A DNA stretch of 39,844 nucleotides from Lentisphaeria bacterium (lineage in GTDB: Bacteria > Verrucomicrobiota > Lentisphaeria > Victivallales > UBA1829): assembly GCA_017456805.1 (NCBI GenBank), contig JAFTIQ010000006.1, forward strand, positions 1 through 39,844. Reading direction: 5' to 3'. The notes beneath the pieces were generated by a model, which was not told the origin of the DNA, ran no database searches, and was given only the letters and a program-made list of their open reading frames with translations. Position numbers and translations under genes: made by a program. This document shows, in pieces, positions 1 through 8,103 of this stretch. Each line of letters begins with the position of its first letter. Position 1 is the first letter of the stretch.

Positions 1-19
1 CGGATTCAGCATGGCGTTT

Positions 20-47
20 AATATACACCATATTTTGCATTTGTCAA
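20..47 (-). promoter_or_regulatory. Leftward promoter, TTGACA-N16-TATATT
   Basis: Read on the minus strand, TTGACA (42-47) is followed after 16 bases by TATATT (20-25), preceded by GGTG. It would drive a minus-strand gene lying off the left edge, whose coding region is not visible. Confidence 0.6.
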
Positions 48-76
48 GCGAAGTTTTTTATTTTTTTCAATTTTTA

Positions 77-95
77 TTGAACCGTTTGAGTTCAA
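77..95. promoter_or_regulatory. Inverted repeat TTGAAC-N7-GTTCAA, possible operator
   Basis: A perfect 6+6 inverted repeat (77-82 and 90-95) lies between the two leftward promoters, about 30 bases upstream of the -35 of the proximal one. Position and symmetry suggest a regulator site, but no partner regulator can be assigned. Confidence 0.25.
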
Positions 96-126
96 CATGC
101 ACCGCATTTATTTGCGACAGAAGCTA

Positions 127-154
127 AATATACACCACATCTCGAAAAATGCAA
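127..154 (-). promoter_or_regulatory. Second leftward promoter, TTGCAT-N16-TATATT
   Basis: On the minus strand TTGCAT (149-154) precedes TATATT (127-132) by 16 bases. The -10 context GTGGTGTATATTT repeats that of the promoter at 20-47. The -35 is weaker than in the proximal promoter. Confidence 0.35.
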
Positions 155-290
155 ATCAACTTTTAAACTTTTTTGCATTTTTCTTACGTTTTTTTTGTTC
201 TTACTTTCTTTGATTTTCCATTTAAATATTTGTTTTTCAATACTTTCAGTGATCATTTCATCTTATATAATCTACTTTTATTTTCCCAAT

Positions 291-347
291 AAAAAAGCTG
301 AGATTCGCTTTTCCGGAGTATTTTCCATTGAAAAACGGATCTCAGCT
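291..347 (-). terminator. Rho-independent terminator of the gntR-pseudopilin-DUF4838 operon
   Basis: On the minus strand AGCTGAGAT (347-339) pairs perfectly with ATCTCAGCT (304-296). The stem continues with an A/C mismatch, further G-C and G-U pairs and a T/A run, and is followed by five to six T residues. It begins 26 bases after the DUF4838 stop codon. Confidence 0.85.
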
Positions 348-372
348 GTATAGACGGGAAGATGATCTCAGT

Positions 373-2661
373 TTACTTTTCTTTTACCAGAATCCCTCTG
401 TCAAGATATACTTTATCTTCTGTGAACTTCAATGAAACATACAGTGTCCACGTCTGTTTGAGCATTTCCGGATCATCATTTCTTATAAGATCACGCAGGG
501 GGAGCGAAATTGACCATGATCCGCCCCACATAATCAACCCTTGAGTAAGTGCGAAGGGCTTCTCTATCTTATAAAGAGCATACTCGCCTTTTTTCATTTG
601 AAACGGGAAAATATCGCGGCCGGGACCATACTTTTTCGTTGCATAGTCGTATGTTCCGATGGTATATTTCTTTCCGTTCCAATTTTCTGACTGAGCGACC
701 CCAAGGTGTGCAGTCGGATCTTTCACAACAGATCTTGCATTGTTTTTCGGCACGACGACGATCACGGAATCAGCCGGAAGTTTCCGGAATTCTTCGGGCA
801 AAGCCTTTACCATTCCCCGCTGATCCACTTCCTTCAACCACGTTTCCAAACGTTTCATCGTTACAGTTGTCGGGCGTTTTTCCACGGATTCTTTATAGGT
901 TTTGAGCAGACGTTCTCTGCTGGCGGCGACGAGCGTTTTATATTGAGGATCCACGCCCAGTTTTTCGATAATTGCGCAATCGAGACCCATCCGGGCCAAT
1001 CTGACATGGAATTCTTCCTTTCCGGAAACAAGTTTTCCGGCTTCCTCAAACATTTGATTCCAACGCTGAAGATTCTGCAGGGTCAAATAATGATAATTCC
1101 AGGTGTTATACTGCCATTTTCCGCCTTTTTTGACAAATGCATTCAGTTCACTTTCCAATTCCTGCGCGTATTTCAGAATGATCGGGGCAGCTTTTCCGTA
1201 GTAGTGCTCTGCGAAATCCTTCATGAGAGCTTTTTCATCCAGAGAAGGATTTTGGAACAGTTTGAACATCACCCATGATTGCATTTCTGTGAGATTTGCA
1301 CTGAGAGTGATCCCGCCGGAATCGTGTTCAAAATACGTTCCCTGAACGCCGGCTTTGTGCATCAGGCGGATATCTTTTGCGATCCGTTCAAAGTTTGCAA
1401 GGGGCATGTGCACTGCAAGTGAGTTATAGCAATACGGATTGGGATAATACCAGACCCATACTTTCCGGGTAAGTTTCAGCCAACCCTGCAAATCGTCCAT
1501 ATCCCGTTTGTTTTCCCGATCCATCGTGCCGGAATAAATCCCGTTGATCGGACAGAAAATCACGGTAAGATTCTCCGGAAACTCTTCTGTGACGGGCGGG
1601 GTTTGAGTCAAAGACCGCTGATAGGCAAGGGTCACAAATTCGATTTCTTTATGTTTCTTGCAGAATTCCAGCAGGAGATCAAAAAACGCTCCGCCGCGGC
1701 ACTGGTATTTTTCTTCCAGCTTCAAGCAATCTTTGCAGCAGCAGATCCGATAGGCTATATCGTTCAAATCCAGTGTCAGATAGCTTTTGCCATATTTTGC
1801 TGTCTGGCGCCGATGCATTTCAAGTGCATTTTTGATATACTCTTTTCTCATTTCCCGATTGGAAAAACAAAGCTGACGGTTGCTGACGCGTTTTCCATGC
1901 TCATCCAGTGAAAACCATTCGGGGTGGATCTTGAAATAATCTTTGACAGTATGCCACTCAGCGGGTTTATTGGCTCCGCGAACGGTAAAACCGGGCATAA
2001 TCACGCTCAGAGTATGACACGCCGGACCGTAGATTTCTATTTCCGGCACAATCCCCCGATCTCTGTGATCCAGCCCAATCAGAAGATTCTGACGGTTCCG
2101 GTAATCATAAAGAAGTGCTTTGTATTTATCCTTGTAAAAGTAATTCATCAGCGACCGCAAAGGGAACGCATAAGCGGTTCTGTAAGAACCTTTTTTCAGA
2201 GTCAATTTTGTTTTCTGCGGAATAAACGGCTCTTCATATACAGTAAGCCAGCGGCAGCCGAAATGAGTTTCCAGCAATTCATAAACCGCAAACAGGGTCC
2301 CATGCTTTCCGTTCCCATAGAGAAACAGATCGTTTCCTTTGACCTGGATCACATTTTCCTGCGGCTTCAGAACGGAACTCAGATCATCCTTTCCAAGAAC
2401 CTTCCGCGCCTCATCTGACAAACCGAGGTAAATACGGCATTGCTTTCCTGAACCGTTTTCCGCAACATTAAACCGGGCACCGGTCATTTTTTCCAAATGA
2501 AAAACCAGCTCCTCTGCTGCCAGCTTCTGAATGGGATCAGCAATTTTTCCGGCAACGATCACATAATTTGTCTTTCCACCGTCCGCAAGGATCACAGAGT
2601 CTCCAATGACAGCAAAAAACAGCGAAAATGTAAACAGTAAAGCCAAAAGGGATTTCAACAT
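373..2661 (-). CDS. Secreted DUF4838 domain protein
   Basis: 762 residues with an N-terminal signal peptide (hydrophobic stretch about residues 5-25, then polar sequence). Residues about 30-125 resemble the alpha-glucuronidase N-terminal (GH67N/GH20b-like) fold that commonly precedes DUF4838. The central part carries the cysteine cluster RICCCKDC and many aromatic residues, as is typical of DUF4838 proteins. These are linked to polysaccharide use, but their reaction is not established. The C-terminal 150 residues look like a separate beta-rich module. The start is supported by AAAGGAGG upstream of the ATG. It is the last gene of a three-gene minus-strand operon, 42 bases after the pseudopilin gene, and ends in a strong terminator. 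Likely role: extracytoplasmic glycan binding or hydrolysis (inference). Confidence 0.8.
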   Translation of the reverse strand: MLKSLLALLFTFSLFFAVIGDSVILADGGKTNYVIVAGKIADPIQKLAAEELVFHLEKMTGARFNVAENGSGKQCRIYLGLSDEARKVLGKDDLSSVLKPQENVIQVKGNDLFLYGNGKHGTLFAVYELLETHFGCRWLTVYEEPFIPQKTKLTLKKGSYRTAYAFPLRSLMNYFYKDKYKALLYDYRNRQNLLIGLDHRDRGIVPEIEIYGPACHTLSVIMPGFTVRGANKPAEWHTVKDYFKIHPEWFSLDEHGKRVSNRQLCFSNREMRKEYIKNALEMHRRQTAKYGKSYLTLDLNDIAYRICCCKDCLKLEEKYQCRGGAFFDLLLEFCKKHKEIEFVTLAYQRSLTQTPPVTEEFPENLTVIFCPINGIYSGTMDRENKRDMDDLQGWLKLTRKVWVWYYPNPYCYNSLAVHMPLANFERIAKDIRLMHKAGVQGTYFEHDSGGITLSANLTEMQSWVMFKLFQNPSLDEKALMKDFAEHYYGKAAPIILKYAQELESELNAFVKKGGKWQYNTWNYHYLTLQNLQRWNQMFEEAGKLVSGKEEFHVRLARMGLDCAIIEKLGVDPQYKTLVAASRERLLKTYKESVEKRPTTVTMKRLETWLKEVDQRGMVKALPEEFRKLPADSVIVVVPKNNARSVVKDPTAHLGVAQSENWNGKKYTIGTYDYATKKYGPGRDIFPFQMKKGEYALYKIEKPFALTQGLIMWGGSWSISLPLRDLIRNDDPEMLKQTWTLYVSLKFTEDKVYLDRGILVKEK

Positions 2662-2703
2662 TAAAATTCCTCCTTTTAATGATATCTTTTTCTGCAGAGC
2701 AGA

Positions 2704-3477
2704 TTACTTTGATATTGTAAATTTACTGTCGATCAGACCGGAGCGGAACTTATGATTGGAAACGTGTCCATCTTTGAAAAGCCAGTTCCCCCGGTTGTCA
2801 TGAACTGCGCCGGCACGGTAATGGGGATTGGATGCCGTGGAATCAGCAGTCGCCCAGGAATAGGTATATGGCATCCGGAAAACACCGCTCTGGAACAGTT
2901 TGACCGTGAAATACTTTTTCGTTGTGCCTTCAAGCCCTTCCAGCCAGGTCGATGATGCATTGTACTCATGTTCTCCGGAAATGACTTCTCCGAGGATTTT
3001 TGTGACCTTCCGGGAAACCTCAGATCCTTCCTGGATCGCAGCGTATGTATTGGGAGAAGAAAGCCCTGATTCTCCGGCAGTCATCGAATAATTCGTTACA
3101 AATGCCGACATATTATTCGCTGCAGTGGTAAATTTGGCAGCCCCTTTGCTTGCAGCATAAGGACATACGCTGATACTGTCAGCAGGAAGCCAGGTCCGTT
3201 CTCCCGGAGCATTGGCAAACAACCAATATTTTCCGGAAAGATAGTTCAACGTATAAAGATAATAATCCACTGTAAAATAGGCAGGCGGCAAGTGATCGTT
3301 ATAATCGCCAGCATACATCAGCATTGCGGTTCCTCTCTGTTTCAAATTGCTGGCACAGGTCGTGCTCATCGCTTTTTTTCTGGATGAGTTCAATGCCGGC
3401 AGCAGCATCCCTGCGAGAATGGCAATGATCGCAATCACAACCAGCAGCTCAATCAATGTAAAATGTTTTTTTTTCAT
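2704..3477 (-). CDS. Pseudopilin-like protein with N-terminal methylation motif and H-X9-DG tail
   Basis: 257 residues. The N terminus is basic (KKKH) followed by [16 protein letters not shown], with Glu at +5 of the mature form: a type IV prepilin / type II secretion pseudopilin signal cut by prepilin peptidase. After the helix comes a globular part containing NLKQRG and, near the end, [12 protein letters not shown], which fits the H-X9-DG motif of the large pseudopilin families of Lentisphaerota and Planctomycetota. The residue before the expected cleavage site is His rather than Gly, as is frequent in these families. AAGGAGG lies before the ATG. It sits between gntR (41-base gap) and the DUF4838 gene (42-base gap), so it is probably co-regulated with a glycan-related secreted protein. 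Function unknown. Confidence 0.85.
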   Translation of the reverse strand: MKKKHFTLIELLVVIAIIAILAGMLLPALNSSRKKAMSTTCASNLKQRGTAMLMYAGDYNDHLPPAYFTVDYYLYTLNYLSGKYWLFANAPGERTWLPADSISVCPYAASKGAAKFTTAANNMSAFVTNYSMTAGESGLSSPNTYAAIQEGSEVSRKVTKILGEVISGEHEYNASSTWLEGLEGTTKKYFTVKLFQSGVFRMPYTYSWATADSTASNPHYRAGAVHDNRGNWLFKDGHVSNHKFRSGLIDSKFTISK

Positions 3478-3518
3478 AAAACCTCCTTGTTTATGTTTCT
3501 ATTTTAAACATTCTTTTC

Positions 3519-4580
3519 CTATTCTGTTCCCTGAAAAATAAAATGAGTCGGCACCATGACGGCATAACCGCATTCCGAGGGATTTGCGATTCTGTACAGC
3601 AAAAGCTTCGCCGCTTCTTCCGCCATCTTATTGATGGGAAGATCAATCGATGAGATCTTCAGCTTCTTTGCAGACTCAAAACCATATTCCGCACGATTCC
3701 CGATCCCAACCAGCTGATACTCACGCCCCTGCTCAAATCCCTCCAGCGTCAGAGCATTGACAAGGTTCACTGCCAATTCATCATCGCTGACCAGAATAAT
3801 GGAATTCTGAAACCGTTCCGGATAAACCCGGACAAGACGGTAACAGCCGACTTCCCGGGTTTCCGTTTCAATTCCGGTGACTGTGATTTGTGATTGCGGT
3901 ATCCCAAGTTTTTCCAAATGTTCCTGCCAGAGATTTTTCGCGTGTATTCCATAAGGGATCGTTTCATAAACCAAATGAAATCTGGAATTGCTGTCCGGGG
4001 TAATCGTTTCCAGCGCTTCCCGGATCCCTGTTTTCAAATCATAAGTCACATAAGGAACCGGATATTGATTCGGATGATTATACCGGTAAGCCACCACAGG
4101 AATCCCGCTCGAAGAAATCAGCTTGAAAGTCTCCTTATCCAGAAACATACAGCTGATGAGAAGACCATCCAAATCCTTCAGGACTTCCCCTTGAAGCAGC
4201 TCCGAATAAGAAATCATTCTGACCGAACATCCCTCTGAATGAAAAAATTCCGCCGCATGAATAAAATGATTGTTGAGGATCCTGTTCAAATCCGGCGGGA
4301 TAAACTCCAATTGCAGGGATTCATCGGCAAGCCCGATCCGAAGCGATTTCTTCTCCGGGGAATTATAAAACGTCCCGCTCCCCTGAACCCGGTAAAGCAA
4401 TCCCTCTTTTACAAGCATATTCAACGCATTGTGGGCTGTCGGTACAGATACTCCATAATGCTGCGCCAGCTCCCTTGCTGAAATCACAGGATCTCCATGA
4501 TGCATTCCCATGGACAACAGTTCTGCTTTCAAACATTCCGCAATTCGTTTGTTCTTGACATTTTTTACTCGTCTGACCAT
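3519..4580 (-). CDS. GntR-type regulator with LacI-like sugar-binding domain
   Basis: 353 residues. Residues about 8-75 form a GntR winged helix-turn-helix (ARELAQHYGVSVPTAHNALN, then the wing with GSGTFY). Residues about 80-350 resemble the periplasmic-binding-protein effector domain of LacI/GalR regulators (ends of the domain: IGNRAEYGFESAKKL and SSIDLPINKMAEEAAKLL). This chimera (AraR-like arrangement) usually responds to a sugar or sugar acid. GGAG lies 8 bases before the ATG. It is the first gene of the operon with the pseudopilin and DUF4838 genes, so autoregulation and local control are likely. A palindrome lies between its own -35 and -10. The effector cannot be read from the sequence. 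Confidence 0.85.
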   Translation of the reverse strand: MVRRVKNVKNKRIAECLKAELLSMGMHHGDPVISARELAQHYGVSVPTAHNALNMLVKEGLLYRVQGSGTFYNSPEKKSLRIGLADESLQLEFIPPDLNRILNNHFIHAAEFFHSEGCSVRMISYSELLQGEVLKDLDGLLISCMFLDKETFKLISSSGIPVVAYRYNHPNQYPVPYVTYDLKTGIREALETITPDSNSRFHLVYETIPYGIHAKNLWQEHLEKLGIPQSQITVTGIETETREVGCYRLVRVYPERFQNSIILVSDDELAVNLVNALTLEGFEQGREYQLVGIGNRAEYGFESAKKLKISSIDLPINKMAEEAAKLLLYRIANPSECGYAVMVPTHFIFQGTE

Positions 4581-4607
4581 TTTCTCTGCTCCAGCTCGCT
4601 GAAGAAT

Positions 4608-4636
4608 AATTTATAAGCACTTATTTATTTTCTCAA
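4608..4636 (-). promoter_or_regulatory. Promoter of the gntR operon, TTGAGA-N17-TAAATT
   Basis: On the minus strand TTGAGA (4631-4636) and TAAATT (4608-4613) are separated by 17 bases, about 28 bases upstream of the gntR ATG. A near-palindrome TCAAAACGTTTGA overlaps the -35 on its upstream side. Confidence 0.5.
4613..4624. promoter_or_regulatory. Palindrome ATAAGCACTTAT inside the gntR promoter, candidate operator
   Basis: ATAAG-CA-CTTAT is a 5+5 inverted repeat in the spacer between -35 and -10, where a bound repressor would block RNA polymerase. GntR/LacI chimeras often autoregulate from such sites. The assignment is inference. Confidence 0.35.
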
Positions 4637-4729
4637 ACGTTTTGATGGGAAAGACGACAAAAAAGTTTTTTTTAAGTTCAAAAAATAATTGACAGAGGGG
4701 GAATGATAAAAAAAGTGTATATAAAGTGA

Positions 4730-4770
4730 TAAAAAACACGGGAAACAACTTTCAAAAAATTGTTTCCCGT
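4730..4770 (-). terminator. Terminator of the DUF4091 gene
   Basis: A perfect 11-bp stem (4738-4748 with 4760-4770, ACGGGAAACAA/TTGTTTCCCGT, 11-base loop) is followed on the minus strand by GTTTTTTATC. It lies 24 bases past the stop codon of the DUF4091 gene. Confidence 0.9.
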
Positions 4771-4793
4771 TTCCAATACAGCTGAACTGATCT

Positions 4794-6428
4794 TTATTTG
4801 GAATATTCTGCGATTGCCTGATTGACGCGTTCCCGCAAATCCAGCAGCCATCCGGAAGAACGCGGATAACGCTTCATCGTCAATTCATAATCCAATCCTT
4901 CATGAATCATCTCCAAAACCCGCTCCCGTCCAATCAGTGATTCCAGCTTCATGAACGCTCCCAAATCCTGTGTCGCCTCAAACTGTACCTCATTCCGGAT
5001 GGAATCAACAGGCCCGTTTTCCCCCGGATAAACCAGAAATGCATCCCCGGAACAGAACCCCCTTCCGGAATCCGTCACTTGATAAGGATCAATATCGGTT
5101 TTCAATGAAAATTGCGTGTACCAGAAATTATACCCCCAATGCAGAAAACCGGCTATCCCAAAACGGTACATCAATACCCCCATGATCCGGTTCCGGTATG
5201 AAGGAAAGTTGAAAAAGATATTCGGCACGTCATGCTGCTGACTGATGCAGTAATACGTCCAGAGCGGTTCAACCTTCGCTTCTACAAAATCTTCAATCCT
5301 GTCATTTGCCGGAACCGGATGCTTTACCGTGCCGTCGAGATAAAAATTAATATGCGAAAGAGCATCAATGACAGGCAGATCTCCCACAAGTTCACAAATC
5401 ACCTTTGAACATGCCTTGTACGTTTCCAGATGCTCCAGATTCGGTTCATCAGAAATGTGGAAACTGCAGTTGGAAAGCACCCCTTTTCCTTTCAGAAACG
5501 AAAGCAGCTCCGGGAAAAGACTTCGCAGGAAAAGCACATATTCCTCACTCAGAGAAGAGGTGTGCCAACCAAACATTTTCTCCGGCTTCCCATCCTTGTA
5601 CACCATAATCTTCGGACAGAATTTTGCACCCCATTGTGTGAAAGGATGCGCCATTTCAAACGATTTTATCCCGCACTCCAAAGCCAAATCAATCCATCTG
5701 CCCAATTTGGAAAAATCAAACCGGAACGTTCCTTTTTCAAAGGAAATATCCAGAAGCTGAACCGTGGGACGTTCCCCGCCGACAGCTGTATCCAGCGGCG
5801 GTGTCCACAAAGGAGTCAAAAGCAAATTGTTCCCGTGAGCAGAATAGTTCTTGAAGTACGCTTCCAGAAGCTTCCAATGCTCTTCGCTCCAGCAGGGAAC
5901 ATTGTAATGCGTATAAATGCAATCCGTATGAAACCATTCTGTACGGATCAGTTTCTGTTCCGGCATGACGGCGGAAAGAAGTTCCAGTGAAAAATTGCAA
6001 ACATATTCCACCGGCTCTTCTTCCCAAAGACTTTTTACACTGAGAGGAACCGCAATATTTTTCACTCCCGGCACATCCTCCGGAGAGGTTCTGACTGTCA
6101 CCCAAAGAGTCCGCCATTGATTCGGGGGCATCCGGAGCGGCTCATTGATCGGCATAAGCGGATCCGGATAAAGCCCCGGGGAATCTTTCAGAACATCCGG
6201 TTCGTTGGTAACAACAAATTCTGAAGGAGCCAGCGCAACTTCTCTGACTTCGATATTCTCTGCAAGGTTTTTCACACTGAGCCAAAAAGGGGCATCGCAT
6301 CGGTAAGCGATTTGAAAAGAAACGGTTTCGCCGCGCAAGGCAGAAAGTTTTTCAATCTCGCCCGTCAGTTTTTTCTGTTCCGGAAAGATTTTTTCGAGGG
6401 AATGAATAGATTTTGCTTCAAAATTCAT
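4794..6428 (-). CDS. DUF4091 domain protein (GH123-like), no signal peptide
   Basis: 544 residues. The N-terminal about 170 residues look like a beta-sandwich (alternating beta segments, LRMPPNQWRTLWVTVRTSPEDVPG), followed by a TIM-barrel-like region with WTPPLDTAVGGERP, FEMAHPFTQWGAKFCP and CSFHISDEPNLEHLE. The last resembles the acidic DEP-type motif of DUF4091/GH123-related proteins. DUF4091 is found with glycoside hydrolases, but its substrate is unproven. No signal peptide is present, so a cytoplasmic site is likely. CGGAG precedes the ATG by 9 bases. The gene stands alone between its own promoter (6458-6486) and terminator. Confidence 0.8.
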   Translation of the reverse strand: MNFEAKSIHSLEKIFPEQKKLTGEIEKLSALRGETVSFQIAYRCDAPFWLSVKNLAENIEVREVALAPSEFVVTNEPDVLKDSPGLYPDPLMPINEPLRMPPNQWRTLWVTVRTSPEDVPGVKNIAVPLSVKSLWEEEPVEYVCNFSLELLSAVMPEQKLIRTEWFHTDCIYTHYNVPCWSEEHWKLLEAYFKNYSAHGNNLLLTPLWTPPLDTAVGGERPTVQLLDISFEKGTFRFDFSKLGRWIDLALECGIKSFEMAHPFTQWGAKFCPKIMVYKDGKPEKMFGWHTSSLSEEYVLFLRSLFPELLSFLKGKGVLSNCSFHISDEPNLEHLETYKACSKVICELVGDLPVIDALSHINFYLDGTVKHPVPANDRIEDFVEAKVEPLWTYYCISQQHDVPNIFFNFPSYRNRIMGVLMYRFGIAGFLHWGYNFWYTQFSLKTDIDPYQVTDSGRGFCSGDAFLVYPGENGPVDSIRNEVQFEATQDLGAFMKLESLIGRERVLEMIHEGLDYELTMKRYPRSSGWLLDLRERVNQAIAEYSK

Positions 6429-6457
6429 GTTTCTGGACTCCGTTTTTCATTTTTCGT

Positions 6458-6486
6458 AATATATACCGGGCAAAACTAAAAATCAA
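6458..6486 (-). promoter_or_regulatory. Promoter of the DUF4091 gene, TTGATT-N17-TATATT
   Basis: On the minus strand TTGATT (6481-6486), 17 bases, TATATT (6458-6463), about 30 bases upstream of the ATG. Between this and the aspartate kinase terminator (6487-6640) no gene is seen. Confidence 0.65.
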
Positions 6487-6640
6487 GAAAACGGAATGAA
6501 ATTTTTATGCAAGCCGGATCACCTCCCCGGCAAGAAAACTCCGATTATCTCTTGCCGGTCTTGCAACTCCCATAAGTCTTATAAAACAGTAATCATCATA
6601 TCCTGCCTCAGCGGCTCCATTGCCTGTGCTGCTCTTCCGG

Positions 6641-6675
6641 AAAAAAAACGGCACCGTCATTTCTTCGGGTGCCGT
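6641..6675 (-). terminator. Terminator of the hom-lysC unit
   Basis: ACGGCACC (6648-6655) pairs with GGTGCCGT (6668-6675), perfect 8-bp stem and 12-base loop. On the minus strand it is followed by eight T residues. It lies about 22 bases past the aspartate kinase stop. Confidence 0.9.
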
Positions 6676-6697
6676 AAAACAAAGCCTGGATTTCAGC

Positions 6698-8101
6698 TTA
6701 ATCTTTTTCCACAAATTCCTTGTGGAGAACCTGCTGAGCTTTTTCAAAGTCAGCGCGGTCAATGATAAACTGAATATTGACCTGCCGCATGGTCTGATCC
6801 AATGCCAGAACATTGATTTCTGCATCGGAGAGAGCTTTTGCAGCACGATAAAGGAATCCGGGGATCCGCATATTGGTTCCGATCACAGAAACGATTGCCA
6901 CTTTCACGGTGGAAATCCTGGACTGCGGGAATGCTTCACGCATGGAGGCAATACAGGCATCCAGATTTTTCGCCCGTTCAGGGATGAAATGAGTAATGGT
7001 ATTGGCATTGGTGTTCTTTGCAATGTAGTTCACGCAATGTTTATCCAAAGCGGCGGTCAGACGGTGATCATAACCGCTGGCACCGACCATATCATGATCC
7101 ATGACTTCCAATCCGATCAGATCTTTCCGTCCGCAGATCATTTCCACATGGGGTTCTGCAGCCACATATTCGCGGCTGATCAGGGTTCCCGGATGTTCCG
7201 GTTCAAAAGCGTTTTTGACACGGATGGGAATATTTTTCTGCTGCATTTCCCGGGCGGCTTTGGGATGGATCGCTTCCATACCCATATCGGAAAGCTGGTC
7301 AGCAATATCAAAATTGGTATGACCGATAACCTTCACATTGTTTTCGCCCATGAGTTTGGGATCGCCGGTGGAGAGATGGAATTCTTTGTGAATCACACCT
7401 TCTGCAGCCTCGGTGATATAGGCGATCTTGCTGAATGTGATTTCGCTGTAACCGCGGTCATAGAAACGCATGATACCGTCATCAAATTTCACATAACCGG
7501 TAACAATGGGCATTTCTTTGGAGAAATCCATGCCCTTGAAGCTCTTTTCGATCATGCTGTCAAGCGTATTGGATTCCATGCTCTTCCATCCGGAGAGGTC
7601 AACAAAACGGGCATTGACCCCGTTTGCCTGAAGAATCAGGGCGGAGTTGTAAGCACTGTGAGCTTCTCCGACTGCCGCGAGAAATTCCCGTGCGGTGGGA
7701 AGATAATCCTGAGGACTGAAATGTCCGAATTTCCGCAGAGCCATGAGGTTTTCCAGGGAGGAAATGATTCCATCCATGCGGTCATTGATGAAGGCATCTG
7801 CCTTTTCTATATCAAGACCGATATTTTCAAAGGTACGGTTCAGACGGCACATTTCAGCGCGGGTATCTTCCAGAGCTTTTCTCCACTGATCGTCATCCGC
7901 TGCAAAGAAACCATAGATCCCGGGGGCACCGGTCTTTTTGTTTTCCAGCAGAAGATTCGTGATTCCACCGTATGCGGAAACTACAAAAATACGGTTGTAA
8001 AGTTCTGCGCCTTTACGGTTTGCGATAATCACGTTATTCATGACTTCGCCGAAGCGGGTCATAGAGGTCCCGCCGATTTTTTCTACTGTATGGAATCCCA
8101 T
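6698..8101 (-). CDS. lysC: Aspartate kinase
   Basis: 467 residues. It phosphorylates L-aspartate, the first step toward lysine, threonine and methionine. The amino-acid kinase domain opens with VEKIGGTSM near residue 10, and continues with GYSEITFSKIAYITEAAEGV and PKLMGENNVKVIGHTNFDIADQL in short segments typical of the family. The C-terminal about 150 residues form tandem ACT domains (VAIVSVIGTNMRIPGFLYRA), the usual allosteric site. A longer frame begins with TTG at 8107, but ATG at 8101 with AGGA 9 bases upstream is preferred. The hom stop codon lies 2 bases upstream, so translation is probably coupled. Which end product inhibits it cannot be told from sequence. Confidence 0.92.
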   Translation of the reverse strand: MGFHTVEKIGGTSMTRFGEVMNNVIIANRKGAELYNRIFVVSAYGGITNLLLENKKTGAPGIYGFFAADDDQWRKALEDTRAEMCRLNRTFENIGLDIEKADAFINDRMDGIISSLENLMALRKFGHFSPQDYLPTAREFLAAVGEAHSAYNSALILQANGVNARFVDLSGWKSMESNTLDSMIEKSFKGMDFSKEMPIVTGYVKFDDGIMRFYDRGYSEITFSKIAYITEAAEGVIHKEFHLSTGDPKLMGENNVKVIGHTNFDIADQLSDMGMEAIHPKAAREMQQKNIPIRVKNAFEPEHPGTLISREYVAAEPHVEMICGRKDLIGLEVMDHDMVGASGYDHRLTAALDKHCVNYIAKNTNANTITHFIPERAKNLDACIASMREAFPQSRISTVKVAIVSVIGTNMRIPGFLYRAAKALSDAEINVLALDQTMRQVNIQFIIDRADFEKAQQVLHKEFVEKD

Positions 8102-8103
8102 AA

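Larger units (their letters stand above)
1..290. other. AT-rich intergenic region, no gene seen
   Basis: No convincing coding frame is present. The stretch holds two leftward promoter-like sequences and a TTGAAC/GTTCAA inverted repeat (listed separately), and otherwise runs of T and A. It separates the terminator of the DUF4838 operon from a gene that presumably starts left of the window on the minus strand. Confidence 0.6.

Noticed and set aside
4689..4770. Plus-strand TTGACA followed by TATATA and a hairpin, a possible small RNA
   Set aside because: Spacing of 23 bases is too long for a promoter, and the hairpin's T-run is on the minus strand, where it serves the DUF4091 gene.
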